This document shows positions 4,727-7,116 of a stretch of 7,116 bases of DNA, piece by piece. Origin of the DNA: JABDNZ01 sp050049805. GTDB taxonomy: Bacteria > Gemmatimonadota > Gemmatimonadetes > Longimicrobiales > Gaopeijiaceae. The notes under the pieces were generated by a model. That model was given only the letters and a program-made list of their open reading frames with translations, did not search any database and was not told where the DNA came from. The translations under genes were made by a program, and so were the position numbers. The stretch is taken from positions 1 to 7,116 of the forward strand of contig JASFVN010000240.1 of the NCBI GenBank assembly GCA_050049805.1, given 5' to 3'. Each line of letters opens with the position of its first letter. Positions within the stretch are counted from its first letter, which is position 1.

Positions 4727-7116
4727 TCACTCCAGGCGCCCGCTCGTTGGCCGCTCGTTGGCCGGCCGGGTGTCGGGCGGGCTCGGATGGAGAGATTCAG
4801 ATGCTGGGATGGACGATACTGCGACGGAACCCGAAACACTGGGAAGATCAGGGTGGACCACGGGCACGGGAACCGGCGCCGATCGGCCCGGCTCGAACTC
4901 CAGGTTCATTCGCCGGAACACCGCCCGGTAACGGGGATCGTCCCGGAGGGTTTCGCCCTGCGGCAAGGCCCAAACCCAGGGCAGCGAGAAACTGGGTGGC
5001 TCATATTCGAGCCACCGGAGAGCTTCCTCCCGGTTCCCCAAGGCTGCGTAGAGGCAGAAGAGGCCTTCGCCGTCCACGATGCCTGACACCGGTTGAGCTT
5101 CGACCTCCCTTGCGACCTGAAGGGCCTCCTCCCTTCGACCCGCGAGAGCATAGGTCTCACCAAGTAATACCCCAAAGCCCTCATAACGGGGGACCAACTC
5201 TTCCCAAACTGCCATGGCCTCGTCGAACCGTCCCAGGTAGGCTGCGCTCTTCCCGAGAACCATGTTGGCGATCAGATCGTCCGAATAGGGGCCTTCCACG
5301 AGGGCCTGAGCCTCCTCGTAGGCCCGCTCGAAGTCTCCGGAGAACCAATAAATACCCGGGAGCCAGGTCGTGTGGTAAGAGGTGAGGGGATCGAGGGCTT
5401 TCGCCTTCTCGTGCTCTGCGACAGCTTCCTCCACCCGGCCGAAGAGGGCCAGGTACCAGGCGTAATGGTAGTGGTTCCAGGCCAGGCTGGGGTTCAGTTC
5501 GTTCGCCCTCCGGAAAGCCTGCTCGGCCGCTTCCCAATCCCGCCCCCAGTAGGACTGGTAATCCGCCAGCGCCGCATACCCTTCCGCTGAATTGGGGTCG
5601 AGACGAATCGCCCTTTCAGCAGCCGCCCTGGCATTCGACCACAAGTCAGGATCCGAAACCCCGAGGTCGTGCCCCAGGGTCACGTAGCAGTCCGCCAGCC
5701 CCGCCCAGGCCAGGGCGTCCCCTGGGTTCTGATCCACGGCTTGCTGAAAGTAGGCGGTGGCGCTGTCGAACTCTTCCTCTGTAGTGGCGTTGTGGAGGGC
5801 GTGCATCCCCCTGAGGTAGGCCTCGTAGACCGCCGGATTCACGGGCGCTTCTTCGTTCAAGCGAGCCTCGTCCCCGGGATCCAGGGCCAGGCGGATCTGG
5901 CCGGCGATGGCCCGGGCGAACCCCCGGTACATGGCCACGATGTTCGGCAGCACGCCGTCGAAGGTCCCGGCCCATACTTCCCGGTCACCTCGATCATAGA
6001 GCCGGGCCACGATCTCCAGGCTGTCTCTTTCCCGAAAAAACGATCCCTCGATGACCCCGTCGACGTTCAGCTCTCGAGCGATCTCCGAGATGCCCTTGTC
6101 CGTCTCCCTGTACCCGGCCATGCTCGCCCTGGAGATCATCGAGAGGCCCAAGCGTCCCAGTTCGGCGATCAGCGCTTCGTGGACCCCCGACACCAGGTGG
6201 GCCTGTTCCGGATCGTTGGTCAGGTCCATGAGGGGGAGCACCGCGATGCGATCCATGGTCTGGCCACCGATCATCTGGGAGACACCCCAGGCAATCGCCA
6301 GTACCACGGCCGCCGCAGCGCCAATCAAAGTCCGTTGGCGCCTGCTCCTCGACCGTACCCGTCGGACGATGGTCCCTGTGTTCAGCGCCTCGGCAAACGC
6401 CGAAGCTGTCTCGAACCGCTCCCCGGGGTCCGTTGCCATGGCCCGGGACACCGCCCGGTCCAGAAATACCGGAATGCCGGGGTCGGCCTTCCGAAGGCTG
6501 GGGCCTCGGTCGGCCATCTGCTTGGCCAGGAGAGCCTGAGGACCTGTCCCCTTGAAGGGGAGTTTTCCGCTGACCATCTCGTAGACCACGCACCCCAAGG
6601 CGTACACGTCGGTCCGGGCATCCACCGCCTCTCCACCCAGGGCCTGCTCTGGACTCATGTAAGTGGGTGTACCGACGGCCAACCCGGTTCCCGTCAGCCC
6701 TTCCGTGCTGGCCGCCGCCACCGCCCGGGCGATGCCGAAGTCTGCGACGATAGCCTGATCTCCGGTGAGGAGGATGTTTCCCGGCTTGATGTCCCGGTGG
6801 ATCACTCCCCGCTCGTGAGCGTACGCCAGAGCCGAAGCAACCTGATCGGTGATCCGAATCGCCTCTTCCTCGGGAACCTTCCCGTCCCGGGCCAGCCGGT
6901 CCCGGAGAGACTCGCCCTCCACATAAGGCATGACGTAATAGAGGAAACCGTCGGCTTCACCGGAGTCGAAGAGGGGGAGGATGTGGGGATGGGTGAGCCT
7001 GGCCGAGATTTCGATCTCGCGAACGAACCGCTCGGCACCGAGCCCGGCGGCCAACTCCGGGCGGAGGACCTTGACGGCCACGCGACGGCGATGTTTCAGG
7101 TCCGTGGCAAGGAACA
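4727..7116 (-). CDS. Membrane Ser/Thr protein kinase with TolB-like domain and TPR repeats (5' partial)
   Basis: The frame is open to the right edge. The first complete codon is at 7114, and translation reads FLATDLKHRRR and then VAVK, the beta-3 strand of a kinase. The GTG at 7081 is therefore that internal Val, not the start. Numbering from that Val, the kinase core has Lys4, Glu22, HRD 95-97, Asn102, DFG 114-116 and SPE 143-145, all intact; only the glycine loop is off-window. A very basic segment (240-250) precedes one membrane helix (about 251-271). A TolB/FlgO-like nucleotide-cyclase-associated domain (about 277-400, starting RIAVLPLMDL) follows. About seven to eight TPR-like helical pairs run from about 415 to 695, including AAEQAFRRANELNP and EEAVAEHEKAKALDP. 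The end is DDPRYRAVFRRMN, common in this family, plus a Pro/Ser-rich tail (730-784). The known family is a membrane kinase with an outward TolB/TPR part for protein binding. It is the upstream gene of the probable two-kinase operon. An 11-base duplication alters its last codons. Confidence 0.92.
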   Translation of the reverse strand, partial: FLATDLKHRRRVAVKVLRPELAAGLGAERFVREIEISARLTHPHILPLFDSGEADGFLYYVMPYVEGESLRDRLARDGKVPEEEAIRITDQVASALAYAHERGVIHRDIKPGNILLTGDQAIVADFGIARAVAAASTEGLTGTGLAVGTPTYMSPEQALGGEAVDARTDVYALGCVVYEMVSGKLPFKGTGPQALLAKQMADRGPSLRKADPGIPVFLDRAVSRAMATDPGERFETASAFAEALNTGTIVRRVRSRSRRQRTLIGAAAAVVLAIAWGVSQMIGGQTMDRIAVLPLMDLTNDPEQAHLVSGVHEALIAELGRLGLSMISRASMAGYRETDKGISEIARELNVDGVIEGSFFRERDSLEIVARLYDRGDREVWAGTFDGVLPNIVAMYRGFARAIAGQIRLALDPGDEARLNEEAPVNPAVYEAYLRGMHALHNATTEEEFDSATAYFQQAVDQNPGDALAWAGLADCYVTLGHDLGVSDPDLWSNARAAAERAIRLDPNSAEGYAALADYQSYWGRDWEAAEQAFRRANELNPSLAWNHYHYAWYLALFGRVEEAVAEHEKAKALDPLTSYHTTWLPGIYWFSGDFERAYEEAQALVEGPYSDDLIANMVLGKSAAYLGRFDEAMAVWEELVPRYEGFGVLLGETYALAGRREEALQVAREVEAQPVSGIVDGEGLFCLYAALGNREEALRWLEYEPPSFSLPWVWALPQGETLRDDPRYRAVFRRMNLEFEPGRSAPVPVPVVHPDLPSVSGSVAVSSIPASESLHPSPPDTRPANERPTSGRLE
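4740..4761. repeat. 11-base perfect tandem duplication at the 3' end of the TPR kinase gene
   Basis: The unit CCGCTCGTTGG occurs twice back to back (4740-4750 and 4751-4761). It lies inside the final codons of the TPR kinase. Because 11 is not a multiple of three, the second copy shifts the reading frame. The encoded end is PANERPTSGRLE. With a single copy it would read PANERAPGVTSIPA and stop at 4710-4712, closer to the next gene. Confidence 0.85.

Noticed and set aside
4681..5385. Plus-strand open frame of 234 codons opposite the TPR kinase tail
   Set aside because: The translation is Arg/Pro-rich and low in complexity. It overlaps the real TPR coding sequence and has no family resemblance.
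7079..7081. GTG start codon for the TPR kinase
   Set aside because: It is the Val of the VAVK beta-3 strand. A start there would remove the glycine loop, and the frame continues in kinase-like sequence to the right edge.

Overview
The window is GC-rich bacterial DNA and nearly all coding. Its most distinctive content is a pair of very large, multi-domain Hanks-type (eukaryote-like) serine/threonine kinases. The TolB-like/TPR and PEGA/SUMF1/hydrolase architectures are ones I associate with Gemmatimonadota and Acidobacteriota. A Gemmatimonadota-like environmental bacterium is therefore my best guess, but this rests on architecture only and no phylogenetic marker is present.

Layout, left to right. 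(1) At 2-292 (+) lies the C-terminal end of a gene cut by the window edge; it resembles the tail of methyltransferases that carry a methyltransferase-regulatory domain. (2) At 431-503 (-) is a complete tRNA-Thr (anticodon TGU), with a good intrinsic terminator (384-418, -) just beyond its 3' end. (3) At 715-1551 (+) is a complete small mechanosensitive channel of the MscS family with conserved pore-lining residues. (4) At 1552-1700 is a short convergent intergenic gap with only weak hairpins. (5) At 1701-4694 (-) is a 997-residue kinase - transmembrane helix - PEGA-like - SUMF1-like - alpha/beta-hydrolase fusion. (6) At 4727-7116 (-) is a second kinase - transmembrane helix - TolB-like - TPR protein, whose N-terminal glycine-loop end lies beyond the right edge.

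The two kinases are read in the same direction with 32 bases between them, so they are probably one operon with the TPR kinase first. Both appear to place an active kinase in the cytoplasm and a large sensor or effector region outside the membrane. In the second protein of the operon the outer part ends in a hydrolase with a complete Ser-Asp-His triad. Its SUMF1-like domain lacks the cysteines needed for formylglycine formation. The pair most likely forms an envelope-to-cytoplasm signalling unit, but no substrate or ligand can be read from the sequence. The methyltransferase end, tRNA and MscS appear to be independent, ordinary neighbours.

No insertion sequence, integrase, CRISPR array, phage gene or toxin-antitoxin pair was seen. 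The most interesting material is the kinase/pseudo-SUMF1/hydrolase fusion and its tandem kinase partner.
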